Of a DNA stretch of 64,000 bases, positions 8,629 through 16,741 are shown piece by piece. The notes below the pieces were generated by a model. The model did no database searches and was not told the DNA's origin. It saw nothing but the letters and a program-made list of their open reading frames with translations. The DNA is from Scybalousia_A sp052170555 (GTDB lineage Bacteria > Bacteroidota > Bacteroidia > Bacteroidales > P3). Each line of letters begins with the position of its first letter. Within the stretch, counting starts at the first letter, position 1. The translations under genes were made by a program, and so were the position numbers. The stretch covers positions 124,001-188,000 of the forward strand of contig JBQNAI010000004.1 of the NCBI GenBank assembly GCA_052170555.1. Direction: 5' to 3'.

Positions 8629-10290
8629 TTAGGACTGTTTGTGAGCATACATATAACGTTTGATACTACGTTTGGGAGTTTTTTCAAATTCTTCTAACTG
8701 AATGAAAATTCGAGCTATTTGCTCATAAGCGGGAAGTTCAGCATTCGTATCTTTACGAATCTGTTCCAAAATTTCATTATATTTGTTTCTGTCTATGCCA
8801 TCTTTGTCTAATTTTTCCAAATCTAAGTTGACAAGTGCTGTAATTTTCCCATCTCTTTCTAAAACCAATGCTTCATTTACATATTCCATAGAGTTTAACT
8901 TATCCTCCAGTTCTTCAGGATAAATATTTTGTCCATTGGATGATAGAATCATATTTTTCTTTCTACCTTTGATGAATACATATCCCTCTTTATCTATTAT
9001 GCCTAAATCTCCTGTATGTAGCCATCCGTCAATTATAACTTTTTTAGTCTCTTCTTCGTTCTTGTAATATCCCAACATAACGTTGGTACCACGTGTCAAT
9101 ATTTCACCCGGTATTTTTTCAGGATAAGGAGAATCTATTTTGATTTCCATTTCATCAATAACTTTACCACAAGAACCGACCTTAGTTTCTTTCCAATCAG
9201 TATAACAAATAATGGGAGCACATTCAGTCATACCATAACCAACAGTATAGCGAAATCCTATTTTTTTCAAAAAGGCTTCTGTTTCTTGATTAATGGCAGC
9301 TCCACCTATGATAACTTCGTAGAATTTTTCACCAAAAGCGATATTAAGTTCCTTTTGGATACGAGCAAGTAGCATTTTGTCTATTGATGGTATGTGTAAA
9401 AGAGTTTTTGTTAGCTTTTTATCTAAGAAAGGTTTCAACTTGGTTTTATAAATTTTTTCAATAATCAATGGGACGGAAATAATAATATCAGGATGTATTG
9501 TTCCAAGTGCTTGTGCAACAATCTTGGGAGAAGGAATACGAGAAAGAAAATGAATATGTGTCCCACGGCGAAATTCGGTTATCAGTTCAAAACTCATACC
9601 ATACATATGAGCCATTGGAAGCATACAAATAGAGTTGCTTTGTTCATTGAGATTAGTAATAACGCGGTCTGCAAATTGTTGGTTTCCCAATAAAGCACGA
9701 TATGGTACCATAACACCCTTAGAAACAGAAGTTGTGCCTGATGTATAATTGATAAGGGCAACATCATCTGAGTTCTCACGTCTGTACTTTACATTTTTAA
9801 CTGTAAAACCATTAGGATATTTTTTCTTAAATAACTTGCCAAGATTGTCAAATGCTTGTTGATATTTATCATTTTTGCAATAAACGAGTTGAAATCCTTG
9901 TAAAACTATTACTGCATTGATATCGGGTAAGTTATTAGCATCTACATCTTCCCAGACTACGTCTCCCAATATTACAAGTTTGCAATCGGAATGATTAACT
10001 AAGTGTTCTACCTGTTGTGGTTTGAATTCATGCAATATAGGTACAGCAACGGCTCCATAGGATATAACAGCAAAAAAGGAAATAGCCCATGCCGAGCAGT
10101 TTCTTCCACAAAGAGCAATATGGTCGCCATGTTTAATACCGCAATGTTCAAAAAGAATATGCAACCTTGCTATCCTCTCACCTACTTGTGAAAAAGTAAT
10201 TGGACCAGATTTGTAATCACTTAATGCAGGACGCCCCCAATGTTCTATAATACTATGTTCTATATCTGCGATAAAGCTTTTATTTTCCAT
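8629..10290 (-). CDS. AMP-dependent acyl-CoA synthetase (long-chain fatty acid CoA ligase type)
   Basis: This is a 553-residue ligase of the adenylate-forming superfamily. The P-loop signature reads INYTSGTTSVSKGV (about 180), the A5 motif GYGMTECAP, and the hinge region DLGIIDKEGYVFIKGRKKN with the C-terminal lid after it. It activates a fatty acid with ATP to acyl-AMP and then acyl-CoA. No signal or transmembrane segment is apparent. It is monocistronic by position. Its substrate could be a medium- or long-chain or aryl acid, as the motifs do not decide. Function in lipid recycling, or feeding the acyl-CoA dehydrogenase encoded at 16.7 kb, is inference. Confidence 0.88.
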   Translation of the reverse strand: MENKSFIADIEHSIIEHWGRPALSDYKSGPITFSQVGERIARLHILFEHCGIKHGDHIALCGRNCSAWAISFFAVISYGAVAVPILHEFKPQQVEHLVNHSDCKLVILGDVVWEDVDANNLPDINAVIVLQGFQLVYCKNDKYQQAFDNLGKLFKKKYPNGFTVKNVKYRRENSDDVALINYTSGTTSVSKGVMVPYRALLGNQQFADRVITNLNEQSNSICMLPMAHMYGMSFELITEFRRGTHIHFLSRIPSPKIVAQALGTIHPDIIISVPLIIEKIYKTKLKPFLDKKLTKTLLHIPSIDKMLLARIQKELNIAFGEKFYEVIIGGAAINQETEAFLKKIGFRYTVGYGMTECAPIICYTDWKETKVGSCGKVIDEMEIKIDSPYPEKIPGEILTRGTNVMLGYYKNEEETKKVIIDGWLHTGDLGIIDKEGYVFIKGRKKNMILSSNGQNIYPEELEDKLNSMEYVNEALVLERDGKITALVNLDLEKLDKDGIDRNKYNEILEQIRKDTNAELPAYEQIARIFIQLEEFEKTPKRSIKRYMYAHKQS

Positions 10291-10577
10291 TTTTTAATAT
10301 TTTATGGCACAAAATTGTGCTTTGTAACATTATACAACCTAACAAAATTAATATAATTTTAGGTATTTTATGTCATATTAAGGAATAAAAGCAACAAATT
10401 ATATATAATAGTCTATTTAGATATGTAAAATAGAGTTAATAATCCAAGATGTTTCAGTGTATTTGTTAAGTTAAAATATATAGTAATGATTGTATAGAAT
10501 AATGCCAAACTTTAATAAACTAATGTCTCACTTTAATTTCGTTGTATGATATATAGCTGTATTTATATATATAATGC
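10291..10577. other. Intergenic AT-rich stretch
   Basis: This is AT-rich DNA between the divergent acyl-CoA ligase and porin genes. Apart from the porin promoter at its right end, no repeat, hairpin or coding signal was seen. Confidence 0.5.
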
Positions 10578-10608
10578 TTGGATGAGTAGTAAAAAAATTG
10601 TATTTTTG
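10578..10608 (+). promoter_or_regulatory. Bacteroidota-type promoter for the porin gene
   Basis: TTG (10578-10580), a 20-base spacer and TATTTTTG (10601-10608) precede the porin ATG at 10629 by 20 bases. Confidence 0.7.
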
Positions 10609-10628
10609 CAAAATAAAAAAATAACAAT

Positions 10629-11861
10629 ATGACAATGGAAGTAAAAAAAATTATGCTATTCCTTTTTGTTTTGGGAATTTATTGTATGACAAATGCACAA
10701 GAAAACAATAAAAATGGACTTAAAGTAGGTGGATTTATACAAACGGATTTGGAAATAGTACAAAAGGAGGGTAGAAGTAATATGGGTTCGAATCCTTTGT
10801 ATGATAAAAAACGTGATGGTGCAGACAAAGATTATTTTGTTCGCTATGGAGTAAGAAGGGGAGGAATAAGGATAGCATATTCTCAAAAAAAGGTTACGGG
10901 AGTTTTTGAGTTGGATTTGAGTGAAGGAGGTTTGTACCCCAAGGCTGCAGTGATAAATGTCAGTCCTAATGAATGGATAGAAATAAATACCGGATTGCAA
11001 CCGATATGGTTTGGTGAAGAGGTTGCATATCCTACACCTAAGCAAGAAGTTTTGGAACATTGCAATTTGTTGCGTAACTTATTTTTTTTAGATAGAGATA
11101 TAGGTATGAAAATATCGTTGAAAAGCCCAATAAATTGGCTAACGAATGGGTTGAAATTAGATATAGGATTTGTTAGTGGTAATGGTATCAACAGAGTCTC
11201 TGATAGTAAGATTAATGTTGTGGGACATTTGAAATATGAACGAAATATGGAAAGAATTTATTTAGGAGTCGGGTGTTCTTTTTATTCGGGAAAAGTTCAT
11301 AATATGATAAAAGAGATAATTACTGTCCCCCCTGCTTTTGTTGTTGCAACACCTTATCAAAATATTTTTTCATGGGAAGAAAAACTTTCAAGAACTTATT
11401 TCGGTATAGATGCACAATGTCATTTCAACATTGCAAGTTTAGGAACTACCGAGATAAAAGGCGAATATATTTGGGGAATACAGCCATCACAAAAGGAAAG
11501 TTTTCGTTCTCCTAACAATGACGAATATTCCAATTTACCAAATTATGCATTTTGTCTTAAGAGAAAATTCAACGGAGGTTATCTTTACCTTTTTCAAAAT
11601 GTAGGACAATTACCTCTTCGCTTACTTTTTAAATATGTATGGTCTAATCCTAATATTGATTTGAAAAGTGAAGAGAAACAATTTACAAGTGACGTAAATT
11701 GTAGTACATTCGGATTCGGTTGTCAGTGGAATATAACAAAAGGATTGCACATAACAGGTATTTATCATGTGAATACAAATGAACATTGCAACAATTTGCC
11801 ATCATATACTTATGATAGGAAAGACAATAACTTAACTTTGCGTATGCAGTATGAATTTTGA
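10629..11861 (+). CDS. Outer-membrane porin, phosphate-selective porin O/P-like
   Basis: This is a 410-residue protein with a signal peptide ending near residue 24 (IYCMTNAQ), then a series of short amphipathic strands and a C-terminal phenylalanine in LRMQYEF, as expected for outer-membrane beta barrels. The opening LKVGGFIQTDLEIV and the RRGGIRIAYSQ segment resemble OprO/OprP-type porins of Bacteroidota. It would let small anions diffuse across the outer membrane; the selectivity cannot be read. It has its own promoter and no operon partner. A second ATG six bases downstream (10635) is an alternative start. The gene ends 17 bases before the convergent SDR gene. Confidence 0.75.
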   Translation: MTMEVKKIMLFLFVLGIYCMTNAQENNKNGLKVGGFIQTDLEIVQKEGRSNMGSNPLYDKKRDGADKDYFVRYGVRRGGIRIAYSQKKVTGVFELDLSEGGLYPKAAVINVSPNEWIEINTGLQPIWFGEEVAYPTPKQEVLEHCNLLRNLFFLDRDIGMKISLKSPINWLTNGLKLDIGFVSGNGINRVSDSKINVVGHLKYERNMERIYLGVGCSFYSGKVHNMIKEIITVPPAFVVATPYQNIFSWEEKLSRTYFGIDAQCHFNIASLGTTEIKGEYIWGIQPSQKESFRSPNNDEYSNLPNYAFCLKRKFNGGYLYLFQNVGQLPLRLLFKYVWSNPNIDLKSEEKQFTSDVNCSTFGFGCQWNITKGLHITGIYHVNTNEHCNNLPSYTYDRKDNNLTLRMQYEF

Positions 11862-11878
11862 AGGCAAAGAATATAAAG

Positions 11879-12610
11879 TTAGTTTTTCAAAGGTAACCTG
11901 ACCCAAATGTAATTAGGGATTAAACGCCAAAAGAATGTAATTAATGCATATTTGTTATTAATAACCTTTATACGTTTTTTGGCTTCGATGCTTTTAACTA
12001 TAGTTTTGCTTACATTATTTGCATCCATAAGCAAAGGGTAGTGGCGGGTAGGGTCTAAAAGGTCTGTGTTTACAAAACCAGGACGAATATCAGTGAAAGT
12101 TATCCCTAATTTGTTTATATGTGATAACTGTTCAAGACAAGTAATGTAAGTATTCTGAAAACGTTTTGTGGAGGAGTAGGACGGAGCTAACCCCATGCCT
12201 TTAGTTCCTGCGATAGAAGTGATGCACGATATGTGTCCTTTGATATGTTTCTCCTTAAAGTAATTGAATGCAGTAGTTATCATTCGCGTAAATCCCAATC
12301 CATTGACTTCAAGAGTGGCAATTTCTTTGTCTTGTGCAAGTTCTCCGTTATGAAATCCTATACCGGAAACATGAAGATAGATATCCATACCACCGTTTTT
12401 CTGTATCAGTTGCAAAAATAACTGATCGGCGTTTTTTTGTGTAATATCAATAGGCATATATACTATATTGCTTGGATATTTCTGCTCAATGGCGATCAAT
12501 TTCTCCACTCTTCTTGCAGCAATAGCAACCTTGTAACCTTTAGAGGCAAAAATTTCTGCACATCTTTGACCAATACCGCTTGAAGCACCTATAATAATTA
12601 TTCGTTTCAT
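11879..12610 (-). CDS. Short-chain dehydrogenase/reductase (classical SDR)
   Basis: This is a 243-residue NAD(P)-dependent oxidoreductase. The cofactor motif is GASSGIGQ, the NAG-like position reads HVSGIG, the catalytic serine is in CITSIAG and the YxxxK pair in PSYSSTKRFQ. ARRVEK after the second strand suggests NADP preference. The C-terminal 40 residues (LITFFWRLIPNYIWVRLPLK) are hydrophobic and could lie on a membrane, as in SDRs acting on lipids. It follows fabD on the same strand, but a hairpin lies between them. Substrate unknown. Confidence 0.85.
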   Translation of the reverse strand: MKRIIIIGASSGIGQRCAEIFASKGYKVAIAARRVEKLIAIEQKYPSNIVYMPIDITQKNADQLFLQLIQKNGGMDIYLHVSGIGFHNGELAQDKEIATLEVNGLGFTRMITTAFNYFKEKHIKGHISCITSIAGTKGMGLAPSYSSTKRFQNTYITCLEQLSHINKLGITFTDIRPGFVNTDLLDPTRHYPLLMDANNVSKTIVKSIEAKKRIKVINNKYALITFFWRLIPNYIWVRLPLKN

Positions 12611-12662
12611 AATCTTATTTTTTATTTTCCAAATAGTAGAATAATAAAGTCAGACATTAATA

Positions 12663-12704
12663 AAATAAAGTCAGACATCATTTTACTAAAGTCAGACTTT
12701 ATTT
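12663..12704 (-). terminator. Terminator-like hairpin downstream of fabD
   Basis: Arms AAATAAAGTC and GACTTTATTT enclose 22 bases that contain further copies of AAAGTCAGAC. Another AATAAAGTCAGACATTAA copy lies at 12642-12660. It belongs to the AAAGTSCC-type element family seen elsewhere in the window. Confidence 0.6.
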
Positions 12705-12723
12705 GCATCAATACCGTATTCAA

Positions 12724-13611
12724 TTAGATTTCAGCAGACATCATTTCAACATCTGCCTTTACTTTTTTTATCATTCCTTGCAACGCAGTTCCAGGACCAA
12801 CTTCAATGAACGTAGTTGCTCCATCTGCAATCATATTCTGTACAATCTGAGTCCATTTTACCGGAGAAGTTAACTGTTTTATCAAATTGTCTTTGATAGT
12901 TGCAGGCTCCGTTACAGGCATTGCATTAACATTTTGATAGATAGGACAGATTGGTGTTACTATTTCTGCATCCTGTATTCCTTTTGCTAATTCTACCCTT
13001 GCAGATTCCATTAACGGCGAATGAAAGGCTCCTCCTACTTTTAATAACAGAGTTCTTTTTGCACCCTTTTCTTTAAGTAAAGCACAAGCTTTTTCAACAC
13101 CTGCCACAGTTCCTGAGATTACCAATTGACCAGGGTTATTGTAATTGGCCGGAACGACAATTTCGTCAGTGATAGAAGAACAGACTTCCTCTATTATGGC
13201 ATCCTCCAAGCCGATGATAGCAGCCATTGTACTTGGATTAGATTCACAAGCTTTTTGCATTGCATTTGCACGGATAGATACTAATTTTAGTCCATCTTCA
13301 AATCTCATAGCATTAGCAGCTACTAATGCAGAAAACTCCCCTAAGGAATGCCCTGCTACCATATCGGGTTTAAATTTACTATTTAGTGCTTTTGCTAGGA
13401 TGGTCGAATGTAAAAATACTGCAGGTTGTGTAACCTTTGTTTGTTTTAGGTCATCTTCCGTGCCGTTAAACATTATTTCCGTAATATTAAAGCCAAGAAT
13501 TTCATTAGCTTTCTCAAACATTACCTTGCAGTCGTTATTGAACTGATAAAGGTCTTTTCCCATTCCGATGAATTGAGCACCTTGTCCTGGGAATACATAA
13601 GCTTTTTTCAT
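12724..13611 (-). CDS. fabD: Malonyl-CoA:ACP transacylase
   Basis: This enzyme loads malonate from CoA onto acyl carrier protein for fatty acid synthesis in the cytoplasm. The 295-residue sequence begins KKAYVFPGQGAQ, has the nucleophile elbow GHSLGE, the arginine region NAMQKACESNP and the histidine in GAFHSPLM. Length and order fit the family. It lies 55 bases after the dnaX tau stop on the same strand, so rpoD, dnaX and fabD may form one transcription unit. A hairpin follows it. Confidence 0.96.
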   Translation of the reverse strand: MKKAYVFPGQGAQFIGMGKDLYQFNNDCKVMFEKANEILGFNITEIMFNGTEDDLKQTKVTQPAVFLHSTILAKALNSKFKPDMVAGHSLGEFSALVAANAMRFEDGLKLVSIRANAMQKACESNPSTMAAIIGLEDAIIEEVCSSITDEIVVPANYNNPGQLVISGTVAGVEKACALLKEKGAKRTLLLKVGGAFHSPLMESARVELAKGIQDAEIVTPICPIYQNVNAMPVTEPATIKDNLIKQLTSPVKWTQIVQNMIADGATTFIEVGPGTALQGMIKKVKADVEMMSAEI

Positions 13612-13666
13612 AGTTGTTTGTATTTTTTAAATTTTATTAAATAAATATCCGCTATCTTGGATTTTA

Positions 13667-14281
13667 CTAATATTTTATATCGCATTTAAAATTCTCTCGT
13701 AATAAGTCAATTGCGGGAGAAGACTTCATCAACAATTTAAATCTCTCGACAGGTGTTGTAGCTGACGTCCCATGCTTATTAGACGTAGATGCAATTACCT
13801 CTAACTTCATGAAAGGATAATGAGTACGCTGCATAATAAATTGAGTTAATTCCTTGCGAATACTATCTATAATATCTTTTTTTTCTTGTGTATCTACAAA
13901 TATCTGAGCTAAAAAAGATTCATCTTTATACGGCTTGATAATAGCTTTTGATAAAGCAATGTTTAGATTAATCAATTCTTGATTGTGTTTAATTATAAAG
14001 TCGTTCTCTTTTTCTTCTATTACTTTTTCTTCTATCTTCTCAGTTTCCTTAGTTTCACCATATTCCAAATTGCAATCAATATCTCTAATCTGACTACGAA
14101 TGTTATCAATAAAAATCTTTATACTTTTGCGAACATCATCCATAGAAAATACGATTGTTTTTTCGGGCTTTTCATTTTCTTTTTTTAGCCTGTCTGCATT
14201 ACTTTGACTGATAGCAAAGGGACTTAAAAATTCAGAAGGTTTATTTGTAGAATGATTGTTAACAGGTTCAATTACAGAGTT
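13667..14281 (-). CDS. dnaX: dnaX tau-specific C-terminal region in the -1 frame
   Basis: This frame is open for 204 codons from the A9 run at 14288-14280 (first codon AAC at 14281-14279) to a stop at 13667. It carries no start codon near the junction; the first ATG is at 14143. Its end, with PVERFKLLMKSSPAIDLLRENF, resembles the usual tail of Bacteroidota DnaX (family knowledge), so it is read here as the tau part of DnaX, entered by a -1 shift from the gamma frame. Joined, the product is 605 residues. The alternative is a one-base undercount in the homopolymer, or a true frameshift mutation. Confidence 0.8.
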   Translation of the reverse strand, partial: NSVIEPVNNHSTNKPSEFLSPFAISQSNADRLKKENEKPEKTIVFSMDDVRKSIKIFIDNIRSQIRDIDCNLEYGETKETEKIEEKVIEEKENDFIIKHNQELINLNIALSKAIIKPYKDESFLAQIFVDTQEKKDIIDSIRKELTQFIMQRTHYPFMKLEVIASTSNKHGTSATTPVERFKLLMKSSPAIDLLRENFKCDIKY

Positions 14282-15483
14282 TTTTTTTCAGCCGTTGATT
14301 GTGCTGTTTGTTGTATTGCTTGAATTGTTTGTTGATTTGATTGTGATGAATTCGAAAGTTGTGGTTGTTTAGGTGCAAGTTTATTCATTATATTGCACAT
14401 TTTCATCAGCATAAGTTCCACACAAAGTCGCTTATTACTTGATCCTTTATACTCAATTGCAGTAGTATTAGCAAAATTTAAGGCATTGAGCAAGAATGAT
14501 AGTGGAACATTCTGACATTGCGTTAAGTACTTTTGCTGAGCTGTAGATGGAACATTCAAAAGACTGACAGTTTGAGAATCTTTACTTACAAGAAGATTGC
14601 GTATATGATTGCTAAGTCCGTCAATGAACGTATCACCTTGAAAACCTTTGGATAGAACTTCATCAAATAGTAGTAAGGAAGACGAAATATCCTTTTTAAT
14701 CATGTAATCTACAAAACGAAAAAAATAATCGTAGTCTAGAATGTTTAAAGATTCTATGACATCTTTGTAAGTTAAATTTCCATTTGTGAAAGATACCATT
14801 AAATCAAACATACTAAGAGCATCCCTTAACCCACCATCTGCCTTTTCTGCAATGATGTCCAAAGCCTCTTTCTCAAATTTTACGTTTTCTTGTTTAGATA
14901 TAAACTCTAAATGATCAGATATATCCTTTATCGTTATGCGATGGAAATCAAAAATCTGGCAACGAGACAATATGGTTGGAAGTATTTTATGTTTTTCTGT
15001 AGTTGCAAGAATAAATTTGGCGTATTTAGGAGGTTCTTCTAAAGTTTTAAGAAAAGCATTAAAAGCTGCTGTGGACAGCATATGAACTTCGTCAATAATG
15101 TAAACCTTATATAGACCGTTCATTGGAGGTATATTGATCTGTTGAACCAATTCTTTAATGTCATCAACACCATTATTGCTTGCTGCATCCAGTTCAATGA
15201 TATTCAAAGATGCATTGCTATTGAATGAAGTACAACTTTCACACATATTGCAAGCTTCAGTCTTTGTTGTTATGTTTGTACAATTTATAGTCTTGGCAAG
15301 AATACGTGCACAGGTAGTTTTCCCTACACCTCTAGGGCCACAGAATAAAAAAGCCTGGGCAAGTTGATTGGACATAATAGCATTTTGTAAGGTGGAAGTA
15401 ATATGCTTTTGACCCACAACACTTTCAAATGTTGATGGACGATACTTTCTTGCCGATACAATATATGTACTGTTTATTGACAT
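14272..15483 (-). CDS. dnaX: DNA polymerase III subunit gamma (tau by -1 shift)
   Basis: This is the clamp-loader ATPase of the replicative polymerase. The zero frame gives 403 residues: Walker A in CGPRGVGKTT, a zinc site C...C..C..C around TKTEACNMCESC, Walker B IDEVH, and sensor 1 and SRC near LPTILSRCQIF. Domains I-III are complete, then a Gln/Ser-rich linker, and the frame ends two codons after nine A residues (14288-14280). The length matches a gamma subunit, and the tau continuation lies in the -1 frame. Its start overlaps the rpoD stop by ten bases, so expression is coupled to rpoD. Confidence 0.95.
   Translation of the reverse strand: MSINSTYIVSARKYRPSTFESVVGQKHITSTLQNAIMSNQLAQAFLFCGPRGVGKTTCARILAKTINCTNITTKTEACNMCESCTSFNSNASLNIIELDAASNNGVDDIKELVQQINIPPMNGLYKVYIIDEVHMLSTAAFNAFLKTLEEPPKYAKFILATTEKHKILPTILSRCQIFDFHRITIKDISDHLEFISKQENVKFEKEALDIIAEKADGGLRDALSMFDLMVSFTNGNLTYKDVIESLNILDYDYFFRFVDYMIKKDISSSLLLFDEVLSKGFQGDTFIDGLSNHIRNLLVSKDSQTVSLLNVPSTAQQKYLTQCQNVPLSFLLNALNFANTTAIEYKGSSNKRLCVELMLMKMCNIMNKLAPKQPQLSNSSQSNQQTIQAIQQTAQSTAEKKTL
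14280..14288 (-). promoter_or_regulatory. A9 slippery run in dnaX
   Basis: The coding strand reads GCT GAA AAA AAA ACT CTG TAA in the zero frame. Nine consecutive A allow either ribosomal -1 slippage or RNA polymerase slippage (A10), both giving the tau frame. Slippage at A runs in dnaX is known from Escherichia coli (A6G, ribosomal) and Thermus thermophilus (A9, transcriptional). No strong downstream hairpin was noticed. Confidence 0.6.
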
Positions 15484-16340
15484 AAATATTTGGTCAGTTT
15501 CTTGGTTTTTTCAGTTTTACGTAGTTTTATTAAAGCCCTTTCTTTTATTTTGCGTACTCTTTCTCGTGTTATTTTGTTTCTTTCAGCTATTTCATCTAAA
15601 GTTAGACTTCTATTTTGTCCCAAACCAAAATATTGATTCAAAACATCTCTTTCAATCTGAGGTAATGTAGATAAAACATCAGCAATATCATTTGTAAGTG
15701 ATTCTTTCATCACTATATCGTCAGTATCAGCGACACTATCTTGTTCTATCGTGTCTATCATGGTCATTTCCTCATCTTGCAATAGCGGAGCATCCACGCT
15801 TAAGGTACTTGTCCCTGCTATAACTGTTTCCATCAATTTTTCTTTGGGAACTCCTAATGACATTGCAATTTCTTCCTCTGACGGATGTCGTTCGTACAGT
15901 TGTTCTAAGTAAGCAATTTCTTTCTTTATCTTATTTAACATTCCCACTTGGTGCAGTGGTATTCTTATTTGACGACTTTGCTCTGCAATTGCTTGCAAAA
16001 TACTTTGTCTTATCCACCAAACTGCAAAAGAAATAAATTTAAATCCTCGCGTTTCGTCAAATCGTTCTGCTGCTTTTATCAGTCCTAAATTTCCTTCGTT
16101 AATTAAATCTGATAAAGGCAGACCCTGGTTTTGATATTGTTTTGCAACGGAGACAACAAATCTCAAATTGCTATTTACCAGTTTGGTTAGTGCTTTTCTA
16201 TCTCCATTTTTAATCTTTTGGGCTAGCACAACTTCTTCGTCAGCGGTGATAAGAGGCTCCTTACTTATATCTTGGAGATATTGGTATAAGGCATTATCAT
16301 TCCTGTTGGTGATAGACTTTGTTATCTTTAGTTGTCGCAT
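15474..16340 (-). CDS. rpoD: Primary RNA polymerase sigma factor RpoD (short Bacteroidota form)
   Basis: This is a sigma-70 factor of 288 residues from the ATG at 16340 (MRQLKITKSI, the usual start in the phylum). An ATG three codons upstream (16349) is possible but leaves only a very short leader after the promoter. Region 1.2 (ALYQYLQDIS), region 2 with FVVSVAKQYQNQGLPLSDLI and FKFISFAVWWIRQ, region 3, and region 4 with LTLDEIAERNKITRERVRKI are all present; region 1.1 is absent as is usual here. This is the factor expected to read the TTTG/TAnnTTTG promoters of the window. It overlaps dnaX by ten bases. Confidence 0.95.
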   Translation of the reverse strand: MRQLKITKSITNRNDNALYQYLQDISKEPLITADEEVVLAQKIKNGDRKALTKLVNSNLRFVVSVAKQYQNQGLPLSDLINEGNLGLIKAAERFDETRGFKFISFAVWWIRQSILQAIAEQSRQIRIPLHQVGMLNKIKKEIAYLEQLYERHPSEEEIAMSLGVPKEKLMETVIAGTSTLSVDAPLLQDEEMTMIDTIEQDSVADTDDIVMKESLTNDIADVLSTLPQIERDVLNQYFGLGQNRSLTLDEIAERNKITRERVRKIKERALIKLRKTEKTKKLTKYLCQ

Positions 16341-16363
16341 AAAATTCAATTATTTTGTTGGTG

Positions 16364-16394
16364 CAAAGATAGAAATTATTAGCAAAGTGAACAA
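16364..16394 (-). promoter_or_regulatory. Bacteroidota-type promoter for rpoD-dnaX
   Basis: On the minus strand TTG (16394-16392), a 20-base spacer and TATCTTTG (16371-16364). This position supports the rpoD start at 16340. Confidence 0.7.
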
Positions 16395-16684
16395 ACGATA
16401 TAAGGTAAAGTTTTCAACTACTAATTGTTAATTATTATAAAAAATGCTTGTAAAACAAAATGATAGAGCAATAGAAATTAGTATTAAGATATTGTTACTA
16501 GATAATATTTGGTGCAAGCGTTGATTCATATATTTTTTTTTAGCACATCTTGTTTTTATTACGAATAGCAATAAAAAATTTTGGGCCCATTACGAAATCT
16601 GTACTAAACAGTAACACATTATGATATATAGATTGTATGATAAAGTGCCGAAAGAAAAAAATCTCTTGCGATAACAATAAAACA
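16395..16684. other. Intergenic stretch between acyl-CoA dehydrogenase and rpoD
   Basis: This is AT-rich DNA. A degenerate AAAGTGCCGAAAG word at 16642-16654 belongs to the intergenic element family. No gene was seen. Confidence 0.5.
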
Positions 16685-16718
16685 AAGTGCCACATTGGTA
16701 AGATAAGTTGGCACTTTA
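16685..16718 (-). terminator. Terminator hairpin downstream of the acyl-CoA dehydrogenase
   Basis: Arms AAAGTGCC (16685-16692) and GGCACTTT (16711-16718) with an 18-base loop lie 23 bases beyond the dehydrogenase stop. On the minus strand a short A/T tract follows. Confidence 0.65.
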
Positions 16719-16741
16719 TTTTATTGTTAATTATAGAAGAT

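Noticed and set aside
10785..10795. GGTTCGAATCC, which looks like a tRNA T-arm
   Set aside because: It lies inside the porin coding sequence and no acceptor, D or anticodon arm surrounds it.
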